From assembly GCA_021604545.1 (NCBI GenBank), contig BQJE01000004.1:124001-188000 (forward strand): 64,000 nucleotides of DNA. The letters run 5' to 3'. Below, one piece after another: positions 18,331 to 27,352 of the stretch. The stretch comes from Micavibrio sp. (GTDB lineage Bacteria; Pseudomonadota; Alphaproteobacteria; Micavibrionales; Micavibrionaceae). Under the pieces are notes generated by a model that was not told the DNA's origin, did no database searches, and was given only the letters and a program-made list of their open reading frames with translations. A program made the translations under genes and the position numbers. Positions within the stretch are counted from its first letter, which is position 1, and every line of letters starts with the position of its first letter.

Positions 18331-19194
18331 ATGTCGGGCGATCCGCTTAAAAAAATGCTTACAGACGCTTTCAATCGCGAGGCGTTTTATTCCAATTACA
18401 ACCGTACGTTTTCGATTATTGAGGCGAATACGGATGAACTGCGCGAGGAATGCTTTAAGCTGCGCTATGATGTTTATTGCATCGAAAATGATTTTGAGGA
18501 TCCGACGCGCAATCCCGGCCAGATGGAGCGCGACACGTTTGATATCGACGCCGTGCATTATTTGCTCATCCATAGTGAAAGCGGCAAGCCGGCCGGTACG
18601 GTTCGCGTAATCTTGCCGAAAGAAGACATGCAGATGGACAGCTTTCCGATGCAGGATTTATGCGATCATCCGCTGTTGCATACCGAAGGTCGTCCGATGC
18701 AGCTGTGTCAGATTTCACGGCTGTGCATGAGCGCCTTTTTCCGCAAGCGTGATAATGACGGCAGTGTTTTGCCAGCCTATTACGAACAGGAAAATATCAA
18801 AGGTAAGCAGGACGGCAACATGGTTTATATCCGCAGACGGATTCCGTATGCGCCACTTGGTTTGATGCGCGCGGCGTTTGAAATTGCGCTGAAGAACCGC
18901 ATTACCGATTGCTTGTTGTTTATTGAATCGGACCAGCTCAAGAATTTTGAAAAGATGGGCATTGCCTATACGATTTTGGGGCCGAAGGTCCAGCATCATG
19001 GCGAGCAGCAGCCGGTGATCTTTAATATCAAGAACGTGCTCGATACGATGCTGATTGATAATTTGGCGTGCTGGGAGATTTTGTCCGATATGGGCCGCCT
19101 GCATAAGATGGTCAACGGGCTGTATCAAAACAGCTGGCAGGATGAAGTCATGGACAACCTGGCCTGGAACGATCTCCACGAAAAATTATCGTAG
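18331..19194 (+). CDS. PEP-CTERM/exosortase-associated-type acyltransferase (autoinducer-synthase-like GNAT fold)
   Basis: A 287-residue protein of the family related to acyl-homoserine-lactone synthases and FeeM-type N-acyl amino acid synthases. The ATG at 18331 has AGGGAG eight bases upstream; the frame is open from 18280. Diagnostic parts: 'CFKLRYDVYCIENDFEDP', 'ERDTFDIDAVHYLL', 'PAGTVRVILPKED' and 'QLCQISRLCMSAFFRKR', followed by the GNAT-like C-terminal part ('RITDCLLFIESDQLKNFEKMG'). It should transfer an acyl chain, probably from acyl-ACP, to an amino compound; substrate unknown. No exosortase or PEP-CTERM protein is in the window. It converges on the next gene, overlapping by nine bases. 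Confidence 0.85.
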   Translation: MSGDPLKKMLTDAFNREAFYSNYNRTFSIIEANTDELREECFKLRYDVYCIENDFEDPTRNPGQMERDTFDIDAVHYLLIHSESGKPAGTVRVILPKEDMQMDSFPMQDLCDHPLLHTEGRPMQLCQISRLCMSAFFRKRDNDGSVLPAYYEQENIKGKQDGNMVYIRRRIPYAPLGLMRAAFEIALKNRITDCLLFIESDQLKNFEKMGIAYTILGPKVQHHGEQQPVIFNIKNVLDTMLIDNLACWEILSDMGRLHKMVNGLYQNSWQDEVMDNLAWNDLHEKLS

Positions 19195-20055
19195 AGACGG
19201 CTCGACCGGAGCCTTTGCGGCGACAAAGGCGCTTGCCTTCTGGCATCCTTCTATATCTGTGTCGGGTTTTGACTTGTGCCAGGGATTAAGTGCTTTTGTT
19301 ATTTGTTCCAATTTTGTATGCGGCGGCTTGATCCCTAAAGGCTTGTAGTCAAGATTTTCGTCCGCCACCCCGAATCCTGCTTCCATCAAAACCCTTTCAT
19401 ATAATTTTTTATTCTCACTAAAAGACAAGCAGTCAGTCAAAACAAGATTTTTTGAAAGTTTCATGGCGGCGTGAAGAATTTTCTCCTTAGCAGGTGGAGA
19501 GATCTGATCATGATAAATGACATGCGTTAAAACAACGGCATCGTAAAGTTGTTCAGGATCGTGATTGCGAATATCGCCGTGATGTTCAAATTTTACGGAC
19601 TGAATTATATGTTCCAGTAACTGTACATTATCATGTACGCGCGACCCATTGGCGACGGGTGTAAAATGTTGATGAAGTCTGTCTTCAAGGTATCTTATGA
19701 CTCCTTTTGGGTATTCACCGACTTTAGCATATTTAATAAATTCCTGTTGCAGGTCCGAAGCATGGACTGTAAGAAAACCATCTTTCAAAAGTCCTTTTTC
19801 TTCAGCAAGCATAGCAAAATAAAAGGGTTCACATCCTACCGATGATGCCGGAAAAAATATGTGATAGCCGGGTTCCGGCACAGCTATAGATTTTTTTCGA
19901 TCGAAATAATCAATTAACGCTTTATGCATATCAGGATCGCGGCCAAAATAGGTCTGACCAGTGACAACGGCTTCATTATGGCCGGGCAAAAACTTGATTA
20001 TAGCCGAAGAGGTAGAATCTTGAATTGCGGTTACAGATGGCTTTTCTTTATTCAT
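19186..20055 (-). CDS. CheR-like SAM-dependent methyltransferase, substrate unknown
   Basis: A 289-residue protein whose central part resembles CheR-type methyltransferases: 'FFPASSVGCEPFYFAMLAEE' corresponds to the SAM-binding GxGxE loop of CheR, and 'TVHASDLQQEFIKYAKVGEYPK' to the following strand and helix. 'YDAVVLTHVIYHDQISPPAKEKILHAAMKL' fits the later strand ('D...C.NVLIYF' in CheR). It lacks the CheR N-terminal helical domain and chemotaxis genes are absent nearby, so the substrate is probably not a chemoreceptor. Overlap with the convergent acyltransferase gene suggests a conserved pair, but that is unproven. Confidence 0.65.
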   Translation of the reverse strand: MNKEKPSVTAIQDSTSSAIIKFLPGHNEAVVTGQTYFGRDPDMHKALIDYFDRKKSIAVPEPGYHIFFPASSVGCEPFYFAMLAEEKGLLKDGFLTVHASDLQQEFIKYAKVGEYPKGVIRYLEDRLHQHFTPVANGSRVHDNVQLLEHIIQSVKFEHHGDIRNHDPEQLYDAVVLTHVIYHDQISPPAKEKILHAAMKLSKNLVLTDCLSFSENKKLYERVLMEAGFGVADENLDYKPLGIKPPHTKLEQITKALNPWHKSKPDTDIEGCQKASAFVAAKAPVEPSLR

Positions 20056-20164
20056 GCGCGTAATATGACAAAAAATGAACGAAAAGTAAATAAAATTATG
20101 TAAATATTATAGGTGGGTGGTCTTTAAACACGCTGCTAGCCCTTATTTTGCCTGTATTCAGACT

Positions 20165-20194
20165 TTGCTTTTCGCCGGTAAATATGCATAAATA
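20165..20194 (+). promoter_or_regulatory. candidate sigma-70 promoter for the pdxS operon
   Basis: TTGCTT (20165-20170) and TAAATA (20189-20194) are separated by 18 bases, about 40 bases before the pdxS ATG at 20235. The assignment was made by eye only. Confidence 0.35.
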
Positions 20195-20234
20195 GCGCTC
20201 CTCAAAACGAAAATTGACCAAAAGGACCAGGAAA

Positions 20235-21122
20235 ATGGCAGCGACAGGAAACGTCATCAATCTTAAGACCGGTTTGGCAGAAATGCTGAAAGGTGGCGTC
20301 ATTATGGACGTTGTGACGGCGGATCAGGCCAAAGTGGCCGAAGATGCCGGGGCGGTGGCCGTGATGGCGCTGGAGCGTGTGCCGAGCGATATTCGTGCCG
20401 CCGGGGGTGTCGCCCGGATGAGCCCGCCGGAGTTGGTTGAGGAGATCATGGAGGCCGTGTCCATTCCAGTGATGGCCAAATGCCGCATCGGTCATTTCGC
20501 CGAGGCGCAGATTTTGGAAGCCATCGGTGTTGATTATATCGATGAGAGCGAGGTTCTGACCCCGGCCGATGAAGATTACCACATCGACAAGCAAGAATTT
20601 AAGGTTCCGTTTGTCTGCGGTGCGACCTGTCTGGCCGAAGCGCTGCGGCGCATTGGTGAAGGTGCGGCGCTGATCCGTACCAAGGGCGAGCCGGGCACGG
20701 GCAATATTGTCGAGGCGGTTCGTCATTTGCGCGAGATCAATCAGGACCTCAAAAGAGTGTTGCAGCTGGACGATGCCGAGCTGATGACCGAGGCGAAAGA
20801 TCTAGGTGCGCCGTTTGAATTGCTCAGGATTGTGCGCGCAGAAGGCGGGTTGCCGGTGCCGAATTTTGCCGCCGGCGGCATTGCCACCCCTGCCGATGCG
20901 GCTTTGTGTATGCAGCTTGGGGCGCAGAGCGTTTTTGTCGGCTCGGGAATTTTTAAATCCGACAACCCTGCCAATTTTGCCAAGGCGATTGTCAAGGCGA
21001 CAGCGCATTTCGATGATCCTAAAGCGGTTCTGGAAGCGTCCAAAGGTCTGGGCGAGGCGATGAGCGGGATTGAGATTAGCGAGATTGAAGAGCCGATGCG
21101 CATGGCCAAACGGGGCTGGTAA
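20235..21122 (+). CDS. pdxS: pyridoxal 5'-phosphate synthase lyase subunit PdxS
   Basis: Makes PLP from ribose 5-phosphate, glyceraldehyde 3-phosphate and ammonia delivered by PdxT (DXP-independent pathway). The ATG at 20235 has AGGACCAGG upstream; an in-frame TTG at 20214 is less likely. Signatures: '[37 protein letters not shown]', the active-site lysine in '[16 protein letters not shown]', '[12 protein letters not shown]' and '[31 protein letters not shown]'. At 295 residues it is full length. It is followed by an ATG directly after its stop, starting an extra small gene before pdxT. Confidence 0.97.
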   Translation: MAATGNVINLKTGLAEMLKGGVIMDVVTADQAKVAEDAGAVAVMALERVPSDIRAAGGVARMSPPELVEEIMEAVSIPVMAKCRIGHFAEAQILEAIGVDYIDESEVLTPADEDYHIDKQEFKVPFVCGATCLAEALRRIGEGAALIRTKGEPGTGNIVEAVRHLREINQDLKRVLQLDDAELMTEAKDLGAPFELLRIVRAEGGLPVPNFAAGGIATPADAALCMQLGAQSVFVGSGIFKSDNPANFAKAIVKATAHFDDPKAVLEASKGLGEAMSGIEISEIEEPMRMAKRGW

Positions 21123-21404
21123 ATGGCTAAATTACCGCATGACCTGGACCTCTTTTTTGCAAGAACCGAAGGAGCCATAGAAGTTTCTCTTAGTGATTTA
21201 TTTCCAATGCCTCCGTTGCCGGACAAAATTTCAAAAGCAAGACAAAATATGAACTTGGCTTATGAAGGTTTGAAAAATAAAAGAGGACCTCTTACAGTCA
21301 AAAGCAGAGGTGATGGAAAAACCTATGACATTATGAAAGGCAGTAGCACTTATGAAGTGGCGAAAGAGAACAGTTGGCCGAGTATTCTTGTTGAACCAGA
21401 ATAA
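21123..21404 (+). CDS. small gene coupled between pdxS and pdxT, possibly ParB/Srx-like fold
   Basis: A 93-residue protein whose ATG directly follows the pdxS stop and whose TAA overlaps the pdxT ATG, so translation of all three should be coupled. The layout 'EVSLSDLFPMPPLPDK', 'GPLTVKSRGDGKTYDI', 'KGSSTYEVAKENSWPSILVE' follows the ParB/sulfiredoxin pattern (L.P, P..V, dGk.y.i..G...Y..A...gW..I.V), but the usual GxxR motif is replaced by GSST. That fold call is weak. Its base composition is more AT-rich than pdxS. PdxS and PdxT normally act as a complex, so a regulatory or assembly role can be guessed, not shown. Confidence 0.75.
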   Translation: MAKLPHDLDLFFARTEGAIEVSLSDLFPMPPLPDKISKARQNMNLAYEGLKNKRGPLTVKSRGDGKTYDIMKGSSTYEVAKENSWPSILVEPE

Positions 21405-21976
21405 TGACTAAAGAGAAATTAAATATAGGAGTCCTTGCCCTGCAAGGTTGCGTCGACAGACACCGCCCGCACATCATCGCAGCGGGCGCTTCTTTTTGTG
21501 CAGTAAAAACGCCCGAAAAATTTCAAGAAATTGATGCGCTGATTATTCCCGGCGGCGAAAGTACGACGATGTTAAAGCTTATCGATACGTTCGGACTGGA
21601 AGAAGATTTGAAAAAAGTTTTTGCTGAAAAGCCGGTCTGGGGGATTTGCGCCGGGTCGATTTTAATGGCGGATAAGGTGATCAATCCCATCCAGAAAAGC
21701 TTTCACATGATGCCGGTGACGATGGAGCGCAACGGTTACGGGCGGCAGCTTGAAAGCCACAACGCGGTTGTCGATGGTTTTGAAGTGTCGTTTATCCGCG
21801 CGCCGGTGGTCAAGGCGGTCAATGACAATGTTGAAATTCTAGCCAGCCATGACGGTGCGCCGGTGTGGTTGCGCTCCGGGCGTTATATGGTGACGACCTT
21901 TCATCCGGAGCTGACCCTGGAGTATCCCTCTCCGATGCATCAGGCATTTGTCCATCTTACACAAGAATTTTCCTAA
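21404..21976 (+). CDS. pdxT: pyridoxal 5'-phosphate synthase glutaminase subunit PdxT
   Basis: Class I glutaminase that releases ammonia from glutamine and channels it to PdxS. Signatures: 'IGVLALQGCVDRH', 'ALIIPGGESTTMLKLI', the nucleophile cysteine in 'VWGICAGSILMAD' (about C82), 'SFIRAPVV' and the His-Glu pair in 'TTFHPELT'. At 190 residues it is normal. Its ATG overlaps the stop of the preceding 93-aa gene (TAATG), so it depends on translation of the small gene. Confidence 0.96.
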   Translation: MTKEKLNIGVLALQGCVDRHRPHIIAAGASFCAVKTPEKFQEIDALIIPGGESTTMLKLIDTFGLEEDLKKVFAEKPVWGICAGSILMADKVINPIQKSFHMMPVTMERNGYGRQLESHNAVVDGFEVSFIRAPVVKAVNDNVEILASHDGAPVWLRSGRYMVTTFHPELTLEYPSPMHQAFVHLTQEFS

Positions 21977-22016
21977 AAAACTTGTCGTCACTTTGTTTTT
22001 CATATAAAAAATTCAG

Positions 22017-23294
22017 ATGATGAATTTGAATTTGCGTATGAGTAGCTTCTTTTTGGTGGCTTTACTGAGTGTTAACGGTGGTGTGGCGATTCAGGATGGC
22101 TTCGCCCAGGCGGTAACATCTGAAAACGGTCAGGAAGGCCAGAGCAATCCCGCGCCCGATTGGGATGCTTTGGGGCCTTATTTTAAGAAAGTATTTCCCC
22201 TTTATAAGAAAGCTGGTGCACCCGCGTATCTAACGTCCCCTGAACGTCATGCCGATTTAACGGCGCAGTATAAATCTTTCTCCAATCAGTCTCAGGAAAA
22301 CTCCCGACAGGTTTGTATGCCTGTTTCCGAAGCTTTCAGTATTTCTCGTGAATTTAATCAAAATCCTGATTCTCTCAAGAGTGTGGGATTATCACCTGAA
22401 CAGATGGTTCATGTCCGAATCGTAGGTGACATGACTACAGACCCTGTGGGAGATATCGTAATTTCTGCTGCGATAAAAAATAATACACTCCTCTGTGTTG
22501 ATAATGAAATCAATGTGGCAGGCCGCTATCGTAGCAGTCTTAATGTCGCAATGTATGAACTCAAAAATATCTGCGATAATTTTGACTGGACTGAAAGTGT
22601 CCTAGAAGACCCAGCACATTATACTCGCATTTATCATACAGTGAATGAAGAGTTGATCCATGCAGCACAATATACGGAGTGGGGATTATTTACATCTCCA
22701 GGTGGGACCGATTATACACGTCCTGACGAAAAAATATGGCAGCTTTCTGTAGAGGCGCATGCAAAATTAATTGCTGCGGGTATTTTGGTTCGCCAGGCGC
22801 ATCAAAGCAAGCCAGAGTTTTTAGAATATTTTTTACAGTCAGATTATCGTAGAAAACCAATGGTTAAACTGGCTTCAAAAATTTATACAGAAGATAAAAG
22901 TAGTTTTTATATACAAAACTTAAACTCTATGGCAGACGTTTTTGAAATTTTTTTTCGTACAGTAAAATCTATGGATGCTTATCAAGCTCAAGACAGGACT
23001 TCTATTAATAAAACACATTCAACACAAGAAATTCCGATAAAATCTTATACAAAATCCTTTGGCACTTTACCCGGTGTAAAGGGAAATATGTTGGAAGGGC
23101 GGTATAAACGATTGAGTGATGTGGCAACTCTTATTCCTAAGGAATCTGATTTAGCAATATGGTTTAAAGAAAGTTTTGAGGCGCTTGCGCAAGGAAAGCC
23201 TCAACCTGACCTTCCAGAAAACAAAAACTCTTATTCGAGAGAAAAAGCCTGTGCTAAAAATGGCATTGTGTTGGAAGCCTCTCTCACACAATAA
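22017..23294 (+). CDS. exported protein of unknown function with a possible degenerate metallopeptidase-like centre
   Basis: A 425-residue protein with a signal peptide (residues about 1-31, 'FFLVALLSVNGGVAIQDGFAQA'). I do not recognise the family with confidence. Two points recall putative metallopeptidases of the DUF6782 kind: a helix 'TVNEELIHAAQYTEW' near residues 209-223, where HExxH would be expected but EExxHAxQ is found, and 'WQLSVEAHAKLIAAG' shortly after, which could supply another ligand. A start at the adjacent ATG 22020 is equally possible. The second half is AT-rich relative to pdxT and thrC. It lies 40 bases after pdxT on the same strand. Confidence 0.7.
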   Translation: MMNLNLRMSSFFLVALLSVNGGVAIQDGFAQAVTSENGQEGQSNPAPDWDALGPYFKKVFPLYKKAGAPAYLTSPERHADLTAQYKSFSNQSQENSRQVCMPVSEAFSISREFNQNPDSLKSVGLSPEQMVHVRIVGDMTTDPVGDIVISAAIKNNTLLCVDNEINVAGRYRSSLNVAMYELKNICDNFDWTESVLEDPAHYTRIYHTVNEELIHAAQYTEWGLFTSPGGTDYTRPDEKIWQLSVEAHAKLIAAGILVRQAHQSKPEFLEYFLQSDYRRKPMVKLASKIYTEDKSSFYIQNLNSMADVFEIFFRTVKSMDAYQAQDRTSINKTHSTQEIPIKSYTKSFGTLPGVKGNMLEGRYKRLSDVATLIPKESDLAIWFKESFEALAQGKPQPDLPENKNSYSREKACAKNGIVLEASLTQ

Positions 23295-23347
23295 GTTATC
23301 ATATCCTTCACATTGACACCCCCCCTGAAAGCCCGTAAGACATTGGC

Positions 23348-24727
23348 ATGATTAACTATATTTCCACGCGTGGCGGCGGCCCAAAAAGCTTTGAAGAGGT
23401 TCTTCTTGAAGGGCTGGCGCCTGATGGCGGGTTGTATGTGCCAAAGAGCTGGCCGCAGATTGATTTGGCGGCGCTCAAGGGAAAATCCTATGTCGAGGTG
23501 GCTGAAGCCGTGATGTTTCCTTTTGTTGAGGGCAGCATAGAGCGCGCGGATTTTCGTGGAATTCTTGAAGAAACTTATAGCGCCGAAATCTTCCGTCATC
23601 CGGATGTGGTGCCGTTGCATAAATTAAATGATGATCTTTATGTGCTCGAGCTTTTTTATGGGCCGACGATTGCGTTCAAGGATGTGGCGCTGCAATTGTT
23701 GGGGCGGTTGTTCGATTATGTGCTGAGTAAGCGTGGCGAGCGCGTGACAATCGTTGGTGCGACATCGGGTGATACCGGTTCGGCAGCGATTGAAGGTTGT
23801 CGGCATTCTGATCATGTCGATATTTTTATTCTCCATCCCAAAGGCCGTGTTTCTGATGTGCAGCGCAAGCAGATGACCAGCGTGAATGCGCCGAACGTGC
23901 ATAACATCGCGCTGGACGGGACATTTGATGATTGCCAGAGCATGGTGAAGGCGATGTTTAATGACCCGGCGTTTCGTTCGGAAATGAATCTCTCGGCGGT
24001 GAATTCAATCAATTGGGCGCGGATTATGGCGCAGATTGTTTATTACGTGAGCGTGACGTTGGCGCTGGACGATGAAGTTTCCTTTGTGGTTCCGACCGGG
24101 AATTTTGGCAATGTCTTTGCGGCTTATGCGGCGCTGCAGATGGGGTTGCCTATAAAGTCGCTTACGGTGGCGACCAATGCAAATGATATCCTGACGCGGT
24201 TTTTTGAAAGCGGTGAAATGGTTGCCAAAGACGTGCATCCGACGTTGAGCCCGTCAATGGATATTCAGATCTCGAGTAATTTTGAGCGGTATTTATTTGA
24301 TGCGCTGGGTCGGGATGCAGAAAAGCTGAACGCGTTTATGAATGAATTTAGGGATAGTGGTAAATTTTCTCTTTCTGACTCTTTGATTGACGGGGGCGGC
24401 GATCTCACAGCGTATCGCCTTGATGATGAAGGGACGTTAGAGGTTATTAAAAAAATCCATGATGAAACAGGATATGTTCTTGATCCACATTCGGCGGTCG
24501 GGATGGCAGCGGCTCTTAAGATTGTTGGGGAGGTTGAAAGGGATGGCCCTGTTGTTACTTTGGCAACGGCACACCCGGCTAAATTTCCTGATGCGGTGGA
24601 AAAGGCCATTGGCGAGCGTCCCAAGTTGCCCGATCATCTATCCGATCTCATGGATCGGGAAGAATTCGTCACCGATCAGCCCAATGATCTCAAGGCCGTA
24701 CAGGATTTCGTAAGGTCTAACGTCTAA
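23348..24727 (+). CDS. thrC: threonine synthase ThrC
   Basis: PLP enzyme converting O-phosphohomoserine to threonine. The family start 'MINYISTRGG' is present, with 'GPTIAFKDVALQLLGRLFDYVL' holding the PLP lysine, 'VGATSGDTGSAAIEG' and 'VPTGNFGNVFAAYAALQMGLPI' binding the phosphate. 'TLATAHPAKFPDAVEKAI' is the C-terminal signature. At 459 residues it matches the longer (class 2) bacterial type. thrC followed by an M16 peptidase and a RimJ-like GNAT is a standard alphaproteobacterial order, which is kept here. Confidence 0.97.
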   Translation: MINYISTRGGGPKSFEEVLLEGLAPDGGLYVPKSWPQIDLAALKGKSYVEVAEAVMFPFVEGSIERADFRGILEETYSAEIFRHPDVVPLHKLNDDLYVLELFYGPTIAFKDVALQLLGRLFDYVLSKRGERVTIVGATSGDTGSAAIEGCRHSDHVDIFILHPKGRVSDVQRKQMTSVNAPNVHNIALDGTFDDCQSMVKAMFNDPAFRSEMNLSAVNSINWARIMAQIVYYVSVTLALDDEVSFVVPTGNFGNVFAAYAALQMGLPIKSLTVATNANDILTRFFESGEMVAKDVHPTLSPSMDIQISSNFERYLFDALGRDAEKLNAFMNEFRDSGKFSLSDSLIDGGGDLTAYRLDDEGTLEVIKKIHDETGYVLDPHSAVGMAAALKIVGEVERDGPVVTLATAHPAKFPDAVEKAIGERPKLPDHLSDLMDREEFVTDQPNDLKAVQDFVRSNV

Positions 24728-24767
24728 ATTCATTGCCTTCCCTGTCTACCTATATTATCACTTTCCA

Positions 24768-26030
24768 ATGAGTGAAATTCGCATGACAAAATTGCCGGGA
24801 GGCCTTCGCGTTGTAACCGACAGTGTGCCTGGGGTTCATACCGTAGCGCTGGGCGTTTGGGTCGGGGTTGGCACGCGCCATGAGGACATGATCAATAACG
24901 GCGTTGCCCATTTAACGGAACATATGATTTTCAAAGGTACAGAAAAGCGTAATGCCCAGGAAATCGTCGAAGTGATCGAAAATGTCGGCGGTAATGTAAA
25001 CGCCTATACCAGCCGCGAGGTTACCAGTTATCACATACATTTGCTGAAAGATGATCTTGGCCTGGCACTGGAGGTGTTGGCAGATATTGTTCAGAACTCG
25101 ACCATGCCCGAAGAAGAGCTGGAAAAAGAAAGACATGTTGTGCTGCAGGAAATTGGTATGTGCAACGACACGCCTGACGATGTGATTTTCGACAATTATT
25201 ATGAGACGGCTTACCCGGATCAAGCGATTGGTGCGCCGATATTGGGCAAGGCCGATATCGTTGGTTCAATGAGCCGTGAAGTGTTGATGGATTATGTGCG
25301 GCGTTTTTATACGCCGGGGCGGATGGTGGTGTCGGCTGCTGGCGCGGTTGATCATGATGCATTCGTGGCGCAGGTGGGAGAGCTTTTTTCTTCTCTGCCA
25401 CCGGATATCCGTCAGGGCAAAGTGGCGGCTTATTACGAAGGTGGCGAAGATCGCAAAGAAAAAGAGCTGGAGCAAAGCCATGTCATTCTTGGCTTTAAGG
25501 GGATTGGCCGGCTTGATGATGATTACACTGCCGTGCAGACTCTTTCGACATTGCTGGGTGGTGGTATGTCGTCGCGGCTGTTTCAGGAAATCCGTGAAAA
25601 GCGTGGGCTGGTTTATTCGATCTTTAGTTTTCATTCGGCCTGGCTGGATGATGGGCAGTTCGGTATTTATGCGGGCACTGGTCCGAATGATCTGAAGGAA
25701 ATGATGCCGGTGATGTGTGATGAGATTAAAGGCGTGATGGATGGCGTTAGTACGGAAGAGTTGGAGCGTGCCAAAGCACAGTTGCGCGCTGGAATTTTGA
25801 TGGGGCGGGAATCGATGATGAGCCGTGCCGATCACCAGGCGAAATATCTTTTGTACAGGGACAAAGTTTTGGATGTTGAAGAGATCATCAGCAGGATTGA
25901 TGCTGTAGGTGAAAAAGACATATCACGCGTGGCCAAAACAATTTTTGCAGGTAAACCAACACTTGCCGGGTTGGGGCCAATGGCTAAACTAGAAGCTTAT
26001 GAAAAAATTTCTGAGCGTCTTGCAGCTTAA
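24768..26030 (+). CDS. M16 family zinc peptidase (mitochondrial processing peptidase-like)
   Basis: A 420-residue M16B peptidase, related to the beta subunit of the mitochondrial processing peptidase. The inverted zinc motif HLTEH (HxxEH) occurs near residue 48 in 'NNGVAHLTEHMIFKGTEKR', and the distal glutamate lies in 'EEELEKERHVVLQEI'. The C-terminal half contains the glycine-rich 'LLGGGMSSRLFQEIREKRGLVYSI'. No signal peptide is visible, so it is probably cytoplasmic or acts on short peptides. An ATG at 24783 is an alternative start. It follows thrC by 40 bases. Confidence 0.95.
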   Translation: MSEIRMTKLPGGLRVVTDSVPGVHTVALGVWVGVGTRHEDMINNGVAHLTEHMIFKGTEKRNAQEIVEVIENVGGNVNAYTSREVTSYHIHLLKDDLGLALEVLADIVQNSTMPEEELEKERHVVLQEIGMCNDTPDDVIFDNYYETAYPDQAIGAPILGKADIVGSMSREVLMDYVRRFYTPGRMVVSAAGAVDHDAFVAQVGELFSSLPPDIRQGKVAAYYEGGEDRKEKELEQSHVILGFKGIGRLDDDYTAVQTLSTLLGGGMSSRLFQEIREKRGLVYSIFSFHSAWLDDGQFGIYAGTGPNDLKEMMPVMCDEIKGVMDGVSTEELERAKAQLRAGILMGRESMMSRADHQAKYLLYRDKVLDVEEIISRIDAVGEKDISRVAKTIFAGKPTLAGLGPMAKLEAYEKISERLAA

Positions 26031-26147
26031 CAAACTTCGATAAATGGCCTGCAAATGACGCGTTTCTGCGCTTCCGGTTCTCGTAACGCATCATTTTCGG
26101 CACATTTCCCTTTGTTTGTAGATGATAGCCTGTGATAGCCTCTCTTT

Positions 26148-26744
26148 ATGCTCTTTGCGCAGAAGAAACATGAAATTCAATTGCCGGATATCTCTCTGGA
26201 TGGTTTTCGTGTGAATTTAAGGCCACCGCGGCTTGAGGACTGGCCGTACTGGGTTGAGGTGCGACTGCGCAATCATAAACATCTTAAGCCTTTTGAACCG
26301 GCGTGGCCGAAGCGTTGCCTTAGCGAGGATTTTTTCAAGCGCCGTTTGTTGCGCCAGTTTTATGAATGGGAATCTGATCGCGGGCGTTTTTTTCTTATTT
26401 TCAAAGAGGGAGAGGAAAGCTTAATCGGCGGGATGAACGTCAATAATATTTTTCGTGGTGCCGCACAATATGCTTCGCTCGGTTACTGGATTGACGAGCG
26501 TTACGAAGGACAGGGTTATATGGCTGAAGCCCTTCGGTTGATGATCAAATATTGTTTTGAAGAGATAGGCTTAGAGCGTATCAATGCTGCCTGTCTGGAC
26601 TACAACAAACGCAGCCGGTCTTTGTTGCAGCGTGCAGGTTTTGAAGAAGAGGGTCTTGCTAAAAAATACATGCAGATCGATGGGCGACGGCAGGATCATG
26701 TGCTGTACGGCCTAACAATTGAGGGCTGGAAAAAAAATAATTAG
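26148..26744 (+). CDS. RimJ/RimL-type GNAT N-acetyltransferase
   Basis: A 198-residue acetyltransferase of the RimJ/RimL group, which acetylates protein N-termini, notably of ribosomal proteins in E. coli. Signatures: 'VNLRPPRLEDWPYWVEVR', the acetyl-CoA binding region 'YASLGYWIDERYEGQGYMAEALRLMIKYCFEEIGLERI', and 'NAACLDYNKRSRSLLQRAGFEEEGLAKKY'. The position after thrC and the M16 gene is typical. It converges on yqgE, overlapping by four bases. The exact target cannot be read from the sequence. Confidence 0.9.
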   Translation: MLFAQKKHEIQLPDISLDGFRVNLRPPRLEDWPYWVEVRLRNHKHLKPFEPAWPKRCLSEDFFKRRLLRQFYEWESDRGRFFLIFKEGEESLIGGMNVNNIFRGAAQYASLGYWIDERYEGQGYMAEALRLMIKYCFEEIGLERINAACLDYNKRSRSLLQRAGFEEEGLAKKYMQIDGRRQDHVLYGLTIEGWKKNN

Positions 26745-27343
26745 GCGCGTCCTGCTTCGCCAGAGAGCATAGCTGGGTCGACGCCGAGCTTTTTAACGGC
26801 CATCTGCCATTTTTCATCCGGGCTGTCATGGAAAATGATCGACGGGTCGGGATCAACCACCAGCCAGGCATTCTGCTGTATCTCGCTGTCAAGCTGCCCT
26901 GCGCTCCAGCCAGCATAGCCAAGGATGAACAGCATCTTATCCGGGCCGTTCCCGGTGGCGACTTCCTTGAGGGCGTCGACTGTTCCAGTGATGCTATACA
27001 GATCATCAATTTTAATGGTGTCGTTTTGGTTAAAGTCACCGGAATGCAGTAAAAATCCACGCGCTGCTTCGACAGGGCCGCCGCTCATGATTGGTACGGC
27101 CAATTCCTTAAGGTCTACTTCTATATCGGATGTGATGTTTAGTTGTGTTAAAAGCTGATCGAAATCTAGACCAGGAAGGGTGTGGTTAATGACAAGTCCC
27201 ATTGCACCGTTCTCATCATGCGCGCAGACAAATATGACAGCGCGGTGAAAACGCGGATCACCCATCGCGGGCATAGCCAAAAGCAATTTACCAGTGAGGT
27301 AAGCGCTGTTGTCATTCTTGGGTGTTGGATCTTTTGTTGCCAT
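26741..27343 (-). CDS. yqgE: YqgE/AlgH family protein
   Basis: A 200-residue cytoplasmic protein of the UPF0301 (YqgE/AlgH) family, of poorly defined function. Signatures: 'YLTGKLLLAMPAMGDPRFHRAVIFVCAHDENGAMGLVINH', 'PIMSGGPVEAARGFLLHS' and 'MLFILGYAGWSAGQLDSEIQQNAWLVVDPD'. Length is usual. It is the last gene of a minus-strand run of four (asnB, TauE-like, GT4, yqgE), separated by nine bases from the glycosyltransferase gene. Confidence 0.93.
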   Translation of the reverse strand: MATKDPTPKNDNSAYLTGKLLLAMPAMGDPRFHRAVIFVCAHDENGAMGLVINHTLPGLDFDQLLTQLNITSDIEVDLKELAVPIMSGGPVEAARGFLLHSGDFNQNDTIKIDDLYSITGTVDALKEVATGNGPDKMLFILGYAGWSAGQLDSEIQQNAWLVVDPDPSIIFHDSPDEKWQMAVKKLGVDPAMLSGEAGRA

Positions 27344-27352
27344 TTGTTTAGC

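Noticed and set aside
26120-26140. Direct repeat GATAGCCT occurring twice before the GNAT gene
   Set aside because: Two short copies in a short stretch can arise by chance and give no functional pattern.
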